Part shown: positions 26,565 through 35,726 of the stretch, in pieces
Layout: each line of letters starts with the position of its first letter
Position numbering within the stretch: position 1 is the stretch's first letter
Assembly (NCBI GenBank): GCA_002364535.1
Contig: DEYL01000047.1
Location: 13,629-77,628 of the forward strand
From: Flavobacteriaceae bacterium UBA3159
GTDB lineage: Bacteria > Bacteroidota > Bacteroidia > Flavobacteriales > Flavobacteriaceae
DNA length: 64,000 bases
Direction of reading: 5' to 3'
Notes under the pieces: model-generated
The model's input: only the letters and a program-made list of their open reading frames with translations
Databases searched by the model: none
Told to the model about the DNA's origin: nothing
Translations under genes and position numbers: made by a program

Positions 26565-28133
26565 ATGAGAATTTACTTATTTGCTTTTATATTTTTTTGT
26601 TTCAAACTTACTCTGGCACAGACAAAAATAAATATACAAATTCCGGAAACAACGACAACAATAAGCAAACATATTTATGGTCATTTTGCAGAACATTTAG
26701 GAAGGTGTATTTATGATGGAATATATGTCGGCGAGAATAGTGAAATCCCAAATCTTAATGGGGTTAGGATTGATATTATTGAAGCTTTAAAACAATTAAA
26801 AATACCAAATTTGAGATGGCCTGGAGGTTGTTTTGCTGACTATTACCATTGGAGGGATGGAATTGGACCTAAAGACAAACGTCCCTCAATAGTTAACATT
26901 TGGTGGGGTGGAGAAAGTGAAGATAATAGTTTTGGTACACATGATTTCTTAAATCTTTGTGAGGAATTAGGTACGGAACCATTTATTTCTGCCAATATTG
27001 GAACTGGTTCTGTTAGAGATGTTATGGACTGGATCCAATACACCAATCACGATGGTAAAAGCCCAATGTCTGAATTAAGAAAAAAAAATGGTCGTGAAGC
27101 ACCTTGGAACGTAAAATTTTGGGGTGTTGGAAATGAAACTTGGGGATGTGGTGGTTTGATGACAGCTGAATTTTATGCAAATAGATTCCGATTGTATTCA
27201 TCATTTATGACAAATAGACAAAACAGCAACAACATATATAGAGTTGCTGCAGGTGCATATGGCGAAAATTATAATTGGACCGAAGTTCTACTTAAAAATA
27301 TTCCGAAAAAATTAATCGAGGCTATTTCGTTACATTACTATACATCGGCCTCGGGAGTAATAGGTGCAGGTAAAAATCCTACTGGCTCAGCTATAAATTT
27401 TAGTCCCAAGGATTACTTTATGACAATCAAAAGTGCGCTTAAAATTGAAGAAATTATAAAAAATCATATTAAAATAATGGATAAATATGACAAAGATCAG
27501 AAAATTGATTTAGTCGTAGATGAATGGGGGTCATGGTTCGGAGAGGAGGTAGGTACTAAACCAAGATTTTTGTACCAGCAAAACACTATGAGAGATGCAA
27601 TAATTGCTGGTGTAACTCTGAATATTTTCAATAATCACGCTAGACGAGTAAAAATGGCTAATCTAGCTCAAACTGTTAATGTTCTTCAGGCTATAATTTT
27701 GACCGAAGGAAAAAAAATTATTTTAACACCTACTTACCATGTAATGAAACTCTATTCTGTTCATCAAAATGCTGAACTTTTAAATCTAAAATTTGATTCT
27801 CCAATTTACAAATACAAATTAGAGAGTCTTAAAGCACTCAATGCATCTGCCTCTAAAGATAAATCAGGAAATATTAATATTTCTCTTGTAAATATAGATA
27901 ACAAAAAATCACATGAAGTTTTATTTCAATTATCTGATTTGGATATCAAAGATGTGAGAATAAATATTATTTCTTCAGAAAAAATTAATGACCACAATGA
28001 TTTTAAAAATAATGATCTAGTAAAATCAGTTTCATTTACAAACTTTGAATACAATTCGGGAAATCTCGATTTGGAAATTCCACCCCACTCATTAATGCTA
28101 ATTAAGCTTATATCCGATAGAAATAAGTTATAA
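26565..28133 (+). CDS. Alpha-L-arabinofuranosidase (GH51)
   Basis: A 522-residue secreted (signal peptide MRIYLFAFIFFCFKLTLAQ) GH51 enzyme that releases terminal L-arabinofuranose from arabinans, arabinoxylans or arabinogalactans. It shows KHIYGHFAEHLGRCIYDGI, LRWPGGCFADYYHWRDGIGP, the acid/base Glu191 in GVGNETWGCGG and the nucleophile Glu320 in VVDEWGSWFGEE. The C-terminal beta-sandwich common to the family is present. Its product is the substrate of araA/araB/araD, which gives the cassette its logic. Catalytic residues are intact. Confidence 0.93.
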   Translation: MRIYLFAFIFFCFKLTLAQTKINIQIPETTTTISKHIYGHFAEHLGRCIYDGIYVGENSEIPNLNGVRIDIIEALKQLKIPNLRWPGGCFADYYHWRDGIGPKDKRPSIVNIWWGGESEDNSFGTHDFLNLCEELGTEPFISANIGTGSVRDVMDWIQYTNHDGKSPMSELRKKNGREAPWNVKFWGVGNETWGCGGLMTAEFYANRFRLYSSFMTNRQNSNNIYRVAAGAYGENYNWTEVLLKNIPKKLIEAISLHYYTSASGVIGAGKNPTGSAINFSPKDYFMTIKSALKIEEIIKNHIKIMDKYDKDQKIDLVVDEWGSWFGEEVGTKPRFLYQQNTMRDAIIAGVTLNIFNNHARRVKMANLAQTVNVLQAIILTEGKKIILTPTYHVMKLYSVHQNAELLNLKFDSPIYKYKLESLKALNASASKDKSGNINISLVNIDNKKSHEVLFQLSDLDIKDVRINIISSEKINDHNDFKNNDLVKSVSFTNFEYNSGNLDLEIPPHSLMLIKLISDRNKL

Positions 28134-28168
28134 TTCTCTTTTTACTGTTGTAATTCTATGAAAATAAT

Positions 28169-29545
28169 TTAGTTGGTGAATAAATAACCATAGTCTTTTA
28201 AAAGTTTTGGTTTTCCACTCAATGATTGATCATCACCTACACTTTTCATTCTGTCAAATAAAATTTTTCTCATTTGTTTAACAACAGATTTGTACTTGGG
28301 ATTATTTGCTAAATTTTCGTATTCGAAAGAATCTACATTCACTTTGTAAAGTTCTTCTTTGGGCCGCTTGTGGTAAGCTTCAAGAAATTTCATGGCTGAC
28401 ATATTTTCACTTGAAGCTTTAATCCAAGATTTCCACTGTCGATTATGAAATTTTGAGTCTTCTTTTACGAGATCCATATGAGTTGTTCGATAAAACTCGG
28501 GATAAATATTATATATATATTTCCATTTGTCATTTCTAACAGATCTAATAGGATAAACATTCCAATTGTTGTCACCTTTATGTACTCCAAAAATCTGATC
28601 CCTATGTGTTAATTTTTTTCCAATTAAATTTTCTTTAAAAGAAATACCATCAATTTCCCACGGAATTTTCCCACCAGCAATATCAATAATTGTGGGAATC
28701 AAGTCTATCCAACTAACCATTGCATTAGAAACTGATTTAGGTTTAATTTTGTTTGGCCATCTTATTAATAAGGGTGTTCTTATTCCTGTCTCATATAAAT
28801 CCCATTTTGCAAATGGCCAGGCTTGACCATTATCAGAGGTGAAAATGGTTATAGTATTTTTAGTTTTTAAATATCTTTTTATTAATTTTTCAATTTCACC
28901 AAACTTTCTATCAACAATCTCAACAGCTTCAACATATCTTGAAATTTCCATTCTTGCCTCATAAGTATCAAAGGTTTTTTCTGGAATTTCAACTTCATTT
29001 GGCTTTATGCGTACATTATCCTCCTCTGGCCATGGTCTGTGGGGATACCTGGTACCAAAAAATATTACAATTGGTCGATTACTCTTTCTATTTTTAAGAA
29101 ATACTTCAAGCTCTTTTGGTTGAGGTCTAAAACCTTCGGTTTCTATTACATTAATATCATTTCCTGAGTGTGAGCCTGGTCCATGCCCAACTTTTCCCAA
29201 CCAAACTATTTCATATCCAAGGTCAATTAATATTGGAAGCAAAGGCTTGATGTTTGGCTTCCTCACTTTTTCATGATTTCCAACAATTCCATTTTTATAT
29301 GGCATGAAACCTGTCATTAACGCAGCCCTACTAGGCACACAACTTGGTGATGCCACATAGGCTTTATTAAACTTCATTCCTTGTTCAGAGAGAAGTTTGA
29401 TATTGGGTGTAGATATCCACTCTGCACCATACGCCGATGTGTGATAAACTCCCAAATCGTCAGCTATAAAAAATACAATATTAGGCAGATCATTAGCTTT
29501 TAGGATATTTTGAAATGCAAAAATAAATACGATTAGAATTCTCAA
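28169..29545 (-). CDS. Secreted sulfatase, heparan N-sulfatase-like
   Basis: A 458-residue sulfatase with signal peptide (ILIVFIFAFQNILKA). It has the metal-binding IVFFIADDLG and the formylglycine motif PSCVPSRAALMTG, with Cys69. The short form, the GKVGHGPGSHSG segment and FTSDNGQAWPFAKWDLYETGIRTP resemble the sulfamidase/N-sulfoglucosamine sulfohydrolase group; substrate unproven. Last gene of the AT-rich island. An 11-bp inverted repeat lies just upstream of the start. Confidence 0.9.
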   Translation of the reverse strand: MRILIVFIFAFQNILKANDLPNIVFFIADDLGVYHTSAYGAEWISTPNIKLLSEQGMKFNKAYVASPSCVPSRAALMTGFMPYKNGIVGNHEKVRKPNIKPLLPILIDLGYEIVWLGKVGHGPGSHSGNDINVIETEGFRPQPKELEVFLKNRKSNRPIVIFFGTRYPHRPWPEEDNVRIKPNEVEIPEKTFDTYEARMEISRYVEAVEIVDRKFGEIEKLIKRYLKTKNTITIFTSDNGQAWPFAKWDLYETGIRTPLLIRWPNKIKPKSVSNAMVSWIDLIPTIIDIAGGKIPWEIDGISFKENLIGKKLTHRDQIFGVHKGDNNWNVYPIRSVRNDKWKYIYNIYPEFYRTTHMDLVKEDSKFHNRQWKSWIKASSENMSAMKFLEAYHKRPKEELYKVNVDSFEYENLANNPKYKSVVKQMRKILFDRMKSVGDDQSLSGKPKLLKDYGYLFTN

Positions 29546-29554
29546 TCTATAAAA

Positions 29555-29603
29555 CTTTATTAATTTATTTAAATTAATTAAAAAATCATTATAATTAATA
29601 AAG
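29555..29603. repeat. 11-bp inverted repeat at island edge
   Basis: Perfect arms CTTTATTAATT (29555-29565) and AATTAATAAAG (29593-29603) with a 27-base spacer. It begins 10 bases before the minus-strand sulfatase start, near the point where base composition returns to normal. May be a regulatory site or an edge feature of the island. Confidence 0.45.
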
Positions 29604-29747
29604 CATTGGATTTTAAATTTTTTTTTTATTTAAACTCCTATCAAAAGTCAATCAATAGAGATTAAATAAATGAGACGCTTTTCAAAAAAGATTATTCTTT
29701 TATTACGGAAGGTTTCATAAATTACATGTTTATTTAAAACACCGCAA

Positions 29748-30986
29748 ATGAAATCCTTATCAAAACTTTTTCTCAATTTGGCATTACTCAGCGCCAATCT
29801 GGTCCTCTCCCAAGGGTTTAAAATCGAAACCGATAAGGGAACCATTATGGAACCGAACAACATGATCTGTAATGGAGGTTACTGGACAGAGGCCGAGGGA
29901 AAAATGAAAATGGAAGTTTTCTCTACTTTGTGGAACGATTCCCTATCTTGGGAAAAAAGAGCCAATGCCATTAGAAAAAATATTCTTATCGGAATGCAAT
30001 GGGATAAAATTTCCAAATATGATGGTAAAATTAATGTCATTAAGCACTCTAAGAAAATAATGGTTGGTTATTCGGTAGAAAACATAGCCATTGAGAGTTT
30101 TCCGGGATTTTATGTTACAGGAAATCTATACCGTCCCCTCCAAATACAAAAACAATACGCTGCTGTTTTGAGTCCTCACGGACATCTTAAAGACAAGCGC
30201 TTCACCGACTATGTTCAATTGCGCAGTGCCTATTTAGCCAGTAAGGGAGCAATTGTCTTTGCTTACGATATGGTTGGCTTTGGAGAAAGCAAACAGACTA
30301 GGCACAAAATGCCCATTAGCCTATTGATACAAACATGGAACAGCAAGCGTGTATTAGACTATTTGCTCAGTCTCCCCGAGGTAGACCCGCAAAGAATAGG
30401 AATGACTGGGGGTTCTGGAGGAGGTACCCAAACCTTCATGCTCACCGCACTCGATCAAAGGATCAAAGTATCAGTACCTGTTGTGCAAGTATCCGCACAC
30501 TTTTTTGGAGGCTGCGTTTGCGAAAGCGGAATGCCTATTCACAAAACTGCCAACTTACAAACCAATAATGTTGAAATCGCTGCAATGGCTGCCCCAAGAC
30601 CCATGTTACTCATTTCCAATGGTGATGATTGGACCAGAAACACCCCCAAAGTTGAATTCCCGTACATCCAAAAAGTATACGCCGCCATGGGAAAAAGTAA
30701 ACAGCTTAAAAATGTTCATCTCGTCAATGAGAAACACGACTATGGTTATTCCAAAAGAATCGCTGCCTACGCATTTTTCACAAAACATCTAAAACTCGAT
30801 TCCGGTAAATCATCGCAAAAAAAACAAATCGACGAAAGTTTTATCGTGGTGTTAAGCCCTGAAAAACTTAATGTGTTCACCCCCGAAAAGCCACGACCAA
30901 ACACAGCTCTAAAAAATGAGTTTGAGATACTGCAATTTCTGAAATTTCCAACCGACGAAACCCCATATAACTATTACAAAAATTAA
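29748..30986 (+). CDS. Secreted alpha/beta hydrolase (acetyl-xylan-esterase-like)
   Basis: A 412-residue exported alpha/beta hydrolase (signal peptide KLFLNLALLSANLVLSQ). The nucleophile elbow is MTGGSGGGTQTF, the acid is likely in ISNGDDWTRNTP, and the His in NEKHDYGYSKR completes a triad. Fold and length resemble the large dienelactone-hydrolase/acetyl-xylan-esterase group, so it may remove acyl groups from glycans; the substrate is unknown. It precedes the large PSD1 gene by 40 bases and is probably cotranscribed with it. Base composition is again ordinary. Confidence 0.85.
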   Translation: MKSLSKLFLNLALLSANLVLSQGFKIETDKGTIMEPNNMICNGGYWTEAEGKMKMEVFSTLWNDSLSWEKRANAIRKNILIGMQWDKISKYDGKINVIKHSKKIMVGYSVENIAIESFPGFYVTGNLYRPLQIQKQYAAVLSPHGHLKDKRFTDYVQLRSAYLASKGAIVFAYDMVGFGESKQTRHKMPISLLIQTWNSKRVLDYLLSLPEVDPQRIGMTGGSGGGTQTFMLTALDQRIKVSVPVVQVSAHFFGGCVCESGMPIHKTANLQTNNVEIAAMAAPRPMLLISNGDDWTRNTPKVEFPYIQKVYAAMGKSKQLKNVHLVNEKHDYGYSKRIAAYAFFTKHLKLDSGKSSQKKQIDESFIVVLSPEKLNVFTPEKPRPNTALKNEFEILQFLKFPTDETPYNYYKN

Positions 30987-31026
30987 TTAACTTAGTGCAA
31001 ACCATTTAAAACCTATTTAAACGCTT

Positions 31027-34000
31027 TTGATGATGATTAAAAAGGTGTATATTAATATTGCATTTGTTGGTCTTCTCATTTCCTGTTCGGTCAAAGTCCC
31101 CAACGAAATTACTGAGGAGTATATTAATTTACCTGAAGTGATCGACTTCAATTACCATGTCAAACCCATTCTCTCCGACCGATGTTATCAGTGCCACGGC
31201 CCCGACGAAAAAACCAGAAAAGCCGGATTGAGATTGGATGTAGAATCTATAGCTTTTTCCAAATTAGAAAGCGGAAAAAGAGCCTTTAGTTCAGGCAATT
31301 TATACAAAAGTGAAAGTGCTAAGAGAATCATACACGAAGATCCCGAAATCTTAATGCCACCCCCCGAAGCCAACTTGGCTTTGACAATCAGAGAAAAAGC
31401 CATCATTTTTAAATGGATAGAACAGGGGGCCGAATGGAAAGAACATTGGGCGTTTTTACCCCCAAAAAAACTAATACCCAATACAGATTCCAATGTACTG
31501 CAAAATCCCATTGACCAATTCATCAAAAAAAAATTAGAACAGGAAGGTTTAAATTTTTCTCCTAAAGCCTCCAAATCTATTTTAGCTAGAAGGCTCTATT
31601 TGGATCTAACAGGACTGCCTCCATCCATAACGGAGCTGGACTCTTTTCTCAATGACAAAAGCGAACAAGCCTATACAAAACTGGTGGATCGACTCTTAGA
31701 TACAGATGCAAATGCTGAGCGATTGGCCCTTGACTGGCTCGACCTTTCTCGCTATGCCGATTCCCATGGTTTACATGCCGACGGTATTCGAACCATGTGG
31801 CCATGGAGAGATTGGGTTTTAAAAGCCTTTAAGGAGAATATGCCTTACGATCAGTTCGTAACTTGGCAATTGGCCGGAGATCTAATCCCTAATGCCTCCC
31901 AGGAACAAAGACTTGCTACAGCCTTTAACAGAAATAGCCCCATGACAGCCGAGGGTGGGGTCATTGATGAAGAATGGCGTTTGCACTATGTATTTGACCG
32001 GACCGAAACACTTTCTACGGCTTTTATGGGCCTCACTGTGGCCTGTGCCAAATGTCACGACCACAAATTTGATCCTATTTCACAAAAAGACTATTTCCAG
32101 CTTACCGCTTTCTTCAATAACATCAGAGAATTGGGTATGACAGGCGACGACGGAGAATTCGGACCGTTACTCCCCCTTACGGACCAAGTGACCCAAAGCA
32201 AACTGGATCAGCTTAATGAGGGTTTAAATTCCATCAAAAAACAATTGGAAATAACTGAAAAAGAACTTGAAGAAGTTTACCAATACTCCGAGCAACTCGC
32301 CCAAAATACTAATACAAACCCTAGACCTCTTTTCCATGCTGCCTTCGAAGAAATGGATATAATCAAAAAAAATAGACATAGTGTTGATGGAAAAAACGAC
32401 TTCTTTGGTGGTGCCGATCAAAAACCTAAAATTGTTGAGGGGATCAAAGGCAATGCCTTTGAGTTTAGCCAAGACTATGATCATCTCCACATAACGAATA
32501 AATTGATTCCCAACCTGGAATGGACCGACCCTTTTTCCCTTTCCATATGGTTAAATACCAACAAAAGAAAAAAAGGGTCTTCACAAAGTCTCATTGCCAA
32601 TTCGGGAGGTAAAAATGATTTGTGGAGGGGCTGGGAATATTATTTGGATGATCAGAATAAGCTCAATTTACGACTTATCAATGTATCTCCCTCTAACCTA
32701 ATTCATATCAGGTCTTTAGATTCAATAGTGCTGAATAAATGGCACCACTTGGGTGTCACTGTTGATGGCGGTGGAAAAGCAAATGGAGTGCAATTCTATC
32801 GCAATGGCAAACCAATGCAGACAGAGGTAGTCATAGATAACCTCTACAAAACCATGTTACCCACCACAAGAGATCGCAAAAAAGGTTTTATAAACACTGA
32901 CAGAAAATTGATGATTGGAAGATCAAATGAGGGCTCCACTGGTGATTATGGACTTTTCAGTGGGCGAATGGATGAATTTAAATTTTTCAAAGGAGAACTT
33001 ACCCCTTTTGAGGTTCAGTCAGTTTATAGCGAAACCCTTGGAGAGGAGCAGTCCATTGTATGGCCAATCATTAAAAAGCACCTTATTGAAAAAGATCCAA
33101 AAATCTCCGATCTAAAAAAACAACTTAAAGTAAATCGAGAAGAATATCTCAAAACCTATGCCCCTGTCACTGAGGTTATGGTCATGAGAGAAATGGAAAC
33201 TCTCCGCCCCACCTACCTATATAACCGTGGTAATTATAACGAACCTTTATACACCGTAGAAGCGAAGGTGCCAGAAGTTCTCCCTGCTATGGATGAGAAG
33301 TTGCCCAAAAACCGTTTGGGCCTCAGTCAGTGGCTTTTCGATCCCAAAAATCCCCTCACCGCAAGAGTAACTGTGAACCGTTACTGGCAAATGATCTTTG
33401 GGAAAGGACTGGTAGCCACCCCCAACGACTTTGGGGTTCAGGGACAATTGCCTTCCCATCCTGAGCTACTCGACTGGTTGGCAGTCAGTTTTAGTCAAGA
33501 TTGGGATGTAAAAGTATTACTTAAAAAAATGGTGCTCTCCCAGACTTACCAGCAACAATCGGTTAGCAATCCAATAATAGACCAAAAAGATCCGAAAAAC
33601 CTCCTCCTGGCACGAGCCAATACTTCACGATTACCAGCAGAGATTATCCGGGATAATGCCCTAAAAGTCAGTGGCCTGCTCAACCCCAAAGTGGGAGGAG
33701 AAAGTGTCAGACCCTATCAGCCCAAGGGGCTTTGGAAAGAAAAAAACAACTTCTCCACCTTTCTATTAGAATATAAAGAATCTCAAGGAGAAGACCTCTA
33801 TCGTAGAGGGCTATACACTTTTATTCGACGAACATCTCCCCCACCCAATATGCTTACTTTTGATGCAACCTCAAGAGAAGTATGTACCGTCAAAAGAGAC
33901 ATTACCTCCACCCCACTTCAAGCACTTGTGTTGCTAAACGACCCACAATTTTTTGAGGCCTCCAGGATTTTTGCCGAACGTATCATTAAAAGTAAAGATA

Positions 34001-34254
34001 CCCTGGAAGAACAAATCAGTCATGGATTCCGCCTGGCCACTGCACGACATCCCAAGGAAAAAGAATTGGAGATCCTGGTCGATCTATACAACAGTCAATA
34101 TCAATATTTTAGACAAAATAGAGACAAAGCCTATCAAGTCCTTAGCGTAGGTGAAAAACCAAGAGATAAAAGCATATACAGTGTCCAAGGAGCTGCCATG
34201 ACCATGGTCGCCAATACACTTCTCAACCACAACGAAACTTATACCAAACGTTAA
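31027..34254 (+). CDS. PSCyt1-PSCyt2-LamG-PSD1 haem c lipoprotein
   Basis: A 1075-residue lipoprotein (GLLISCSVK lipobox) with planctomycete-type domains in order. A PSCyt1 cytochrome domain (CYQCH at about residues 53-57) comes first. PSCyt2/DUF1549 follows (about 150-360, with a second haem site CAKCH at about 340). Then come a coiled coil (about 395-430), a LamG/concanavalin-like domain (about 445-690) and PSD1/DUF1553 (about 770-1040; WLFDPKNPLTARVTVNRYWQMIFG, FDATSREVCTVKRDITSTPLQALVLLNDPQF). Two CxxCH motifs imply covalent haem and electron transfer. LamG suggests glycan binding. The enzymatic reaction is not known. The DUF1501 gene follows after 1 base. Confidence 0.88.
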   Translation: MMMIKKVYINIAFVGLLISCSVKVPNEITEEYINLPEVIDFNYHVKPILSDRCYQCHGPDEKTRKAGLRLDVESIAFSKLESGKRAFSSGNLYKSESAKRIIHEDPEILMPPPEANLALTIREKAIIFKWIEQGAEWKEHWAFLPPKKLIPNTDSNVLQNPIDQFIKKKLEQEGLNFSPKASKSILARRLYLDLTGLPPSITELDSFLNDKSEQAYTKLVDRLLDTDANAERLALDWLDLSRYADSHGLHADGIRTMWPWRDWVLKAFKENMPYDQFVTWQLAGDLIPNASQEQRLATAFNRNSPMTAEGGVIDEEWRLHYVFDRTETLSTAFMGLTVACAKCHDHKFDPISQKDYFQLTAFFNNIRELGMTGDDGEFGPLLPLTDQVTQSKLDQLNEGLNSIKKQLEITEKELEEVYQYSEQLAQNTNTNPRPLFHAAFEEMDIIKKNRHSVDGKNDFFGGADQKPKIVEGIKGNAFEFSQDYDHLHITNKLIPNLEWTDPFSLSIWLNTNKRKKGSSQSLIANSGGKNDLWRGWEYYLDDQNKLNLRLINVSPSNLIHIRSLDSIVLNKWHHLGVTVDGGGKANGVQFYRNGKPMQTEVVIDNLYKTMLPTTRDRKKGFINTDRKLMIGRSNEGSTGDYGLFSGRMDEFKFFKGELTPFEVQSVYSETLGEEQSIVWPIIKKHLIEKDPKISDLKKQLKVNREEYLKTYAPVTEVMVMREMETLRPTYLYNRGNYNEPLYTVEAKVPEVLPAMDEKLPKNRLGLSQWLFDPKNPLTARVTVNRYWQMIFGKGLVATPNDFGVQGQLPSHPELLDWLAVSFSQDWDVKVLLKKMVLSQTYQQQSVSNPIIDQKDPKNLLLARANTSRLPAEIIRDNALKVSGLLNPKVGGESVRPYQPKGLWKEKNNFSTFLLEYKESQGEDLYRRGLYTFIRRTSPPPNMLTFDATSREVCTVKRDITSTPLQALVLLNDPQFFEASRIFAERIIKSKDTLEEQISHGFRLATARHPKEKELEILVDLYNSQYQYFRQNRDKAYQVLSVGEKPRDKSIYSVQGAAMTMVANTLLNHNETYTKR

Positions 34255-34255
34255 G

Positions 34256-35722
34256 ATGCACTGCAACGACCAACATCATCACGAAAACAAGAACTACTCC
34301 CGAAGAGACTTTCTGACCAAAACATCTCTTGGGTTAGGTGCACTCTCCCTTGGATCACTTATTAGCCCAGTGAACGCGTACGGTCAAAGTGACTTTTTAA
34401 ATCTTTTGGACAGCTCAAAAATGAAACTTCCCCACTTCATTCCCAAAGCCAAAAGAGTCATCTACTTGTTTCAAAGTGGAGCACCATCACAATTAGATCT
34501 CTTCGACTATAAGCCTAAACTCAATGAGATGTTTGGTAAAGAAGTTCCCAAAAGTATTTTAGGAGAACAAAGGCTCACCGGGATGAGCTCCGGACAAAAT
34601 TCGTTCCCCATGGCCGGCTCCCTATTCAAATTCAACCAACATGGACAAAGCGGTGCGTGGATGAGTGAACTCATGCCCCATACTGCCAAAATAGTCGATG
34701 AACTTTGTTTCATAAAATCCATGTATACCAATGCCATCAACCATGATCCTGCCATCACCATGATCCAAACCGGATCCGAACTGCCCGGCCGGCCCTCCAT
34801 TGGCTCTTGGCTCAGCTACGGTTTAGGAACTGATAACAAAAACCTGCCCGAATTTGTCGTTTTGGTCACCAAAGGCAAAAATGGTCAACCCATCTACTCC
34901 CGACTTTGGGGCAATGGCTTTCTTCCCTCCCAACACCAAGGGGTACAATTCCGCTCCGGAAAAGATGCTGTACTCTATCTCGACAATCCCCCGGGAGTGA
35001 CTAGTGGCATCAGAGAAGAACAACTCAAATCCCTCAAAAAATTGCAAAACATTCAGCATGCAGATATAGGTGATCCCGAAATTTTGACCAAAATTTCTAA
35101 CTACGAAATGGCCTATCGCATGCAAACCTCTGTACCCGAAGTCATGGACATCTCCGATGAACCCGATTATATTTTCGACCTCTACGGTGAGGACAGTAAA
35201 AACCCCGGTACCTTTGCGGCCAACTGCCTGCTCGCCCGAAAACTGGCTGAAAAAGATGTCAAATTCATCCAGCTCTACCATCGCGGTTGGGATCAACACA
35301 GCAACCTACCAAAAGGCATCAAAAGACAAGCCAACGAAACCGATCAGGCTAGCGCTGCGCTCATTCAAGACCTCAAACAAAGAGGACTGTTGGAAGACAC
35401 CTTGGTCATTTGGGGAGGAGAATTTGGACGAACCAACTACTCTCAAGGGATGCTCAAACCCGACAACTACGGTCGAGATCACCACCCCCGTTGCTTTACT
35501 GTCTTTATGGCTGGTGCAGGAGTCAAAAAAGGAATCACCATTGGTGCTACAGACGATTTTGGCTACAACATTGCAGAAAGACCTGTACACATCCACGATT
35601 TTCAGGCCACGCTCATGCACCTGCTGGGTATTGACCACGAAAAACTAACCTTTAAATTCCAAGGCAGACGCTACCGATTGACAGACGTACACGGCAATGT
35701 CGTTAACGAAGTTTTGGCCTAA
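34256..35722 (+). CDS. Tat-exported DUF1501 protein (sulfatase-like fold)
   Basis: A 488-residue protein starting with a twin-arginine signal, YSRRDFLTKTSLGLGALSLG, so it is exported folded. The body is DUF1501, related to the alkaline phosphatase/sulfatase superfamily: LFQSGAPSQLDLFDYKP, LFKFNQHGQSGAWMSELMPH, QLYHRGWDQHSN, VIWGGEFGRTNYSQG and RDHHPRCFTVFMAGAG carry conserved Asp/His residues likely to bind metal. It lacks the CxPSR motif and so is not a classical sulfatase. The gene sits 1 base after the PSD1 gene and 4 bases before the DUF2231 gene. Confidence 0.9.
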   Translation: MHCNDQHHHENKNYSRRDFLTKTSLGLGALSLGSLISPVNAYGQSDFLNLLDSSKMKLPHFIPKAKRVIYLFQSGAPSQLDLFDYKPKLNEMFGKEVPKSILGEQRLTGMSSGQNSFPMAGSLFKFNQHGQSGAWMSELMPHTAKIVDELCFIKSMYTNAINHDPAITMIQTGSELPGRPSIGSWLSYGLGTDNKNLPEFVVLVTKGKNGQPIYSRLWGNGFLPSQHQGVQFRSGKDAVLYLDNPPGVTSGIREEQLKSLKKLQNIQHADIGDPEILTKISNYEMAYRMQTSVPEVMDISDEPDYIFDLYGEDSKNPGTFAANCLLARKLAEKDVKFIQLYHRGWDQHSNLPKGIKRQANETDQASAALIQDLKQRGLLEDTLVIWGGEFGRTNYSQGMLKPDNYGRDHHPRCFTVFMAGAGVKKGITIGATDDFGYNIAERPVHIHDFQATLMHLLGIDHEKLTFKFQGRRYRLTDVHGNVVNEVLA

Positions 35723-35726
35723 TACT

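Larger units (their letters stand above)
17700..29700. other. AT-rich arabinose/sulfatase island
   Basis: From just behind tRNA-Phe to about 29.7 kb, all eight genes share a strong A+T and A/T-ending-codon bias that the flanks lack. For example, the 60 bases from 24901 contain 13 G/C, whereas the 60 bases from 34741 contain 37. Content is three sulfatases, araBAD, GH43 and GH51: a carbohydrate cassette. Boundaries are read from composition only. No integrase, transposase or flanking direct repeat is visible, so transfer is an inference. Confidence 0.6.

Noticed and set aside
29546..29747. Right-hand attachment site matching the tRNA-Phe 3' end
   Set aside because: I searched by eye for the GGTTCGATTCCTGG and AGGTACC text near the island's right edge and did not find it.
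34823..35299. 158-codon minus-strand frame
   Set aside because: Shadow of the DUF1501 gene on the opposite strand.
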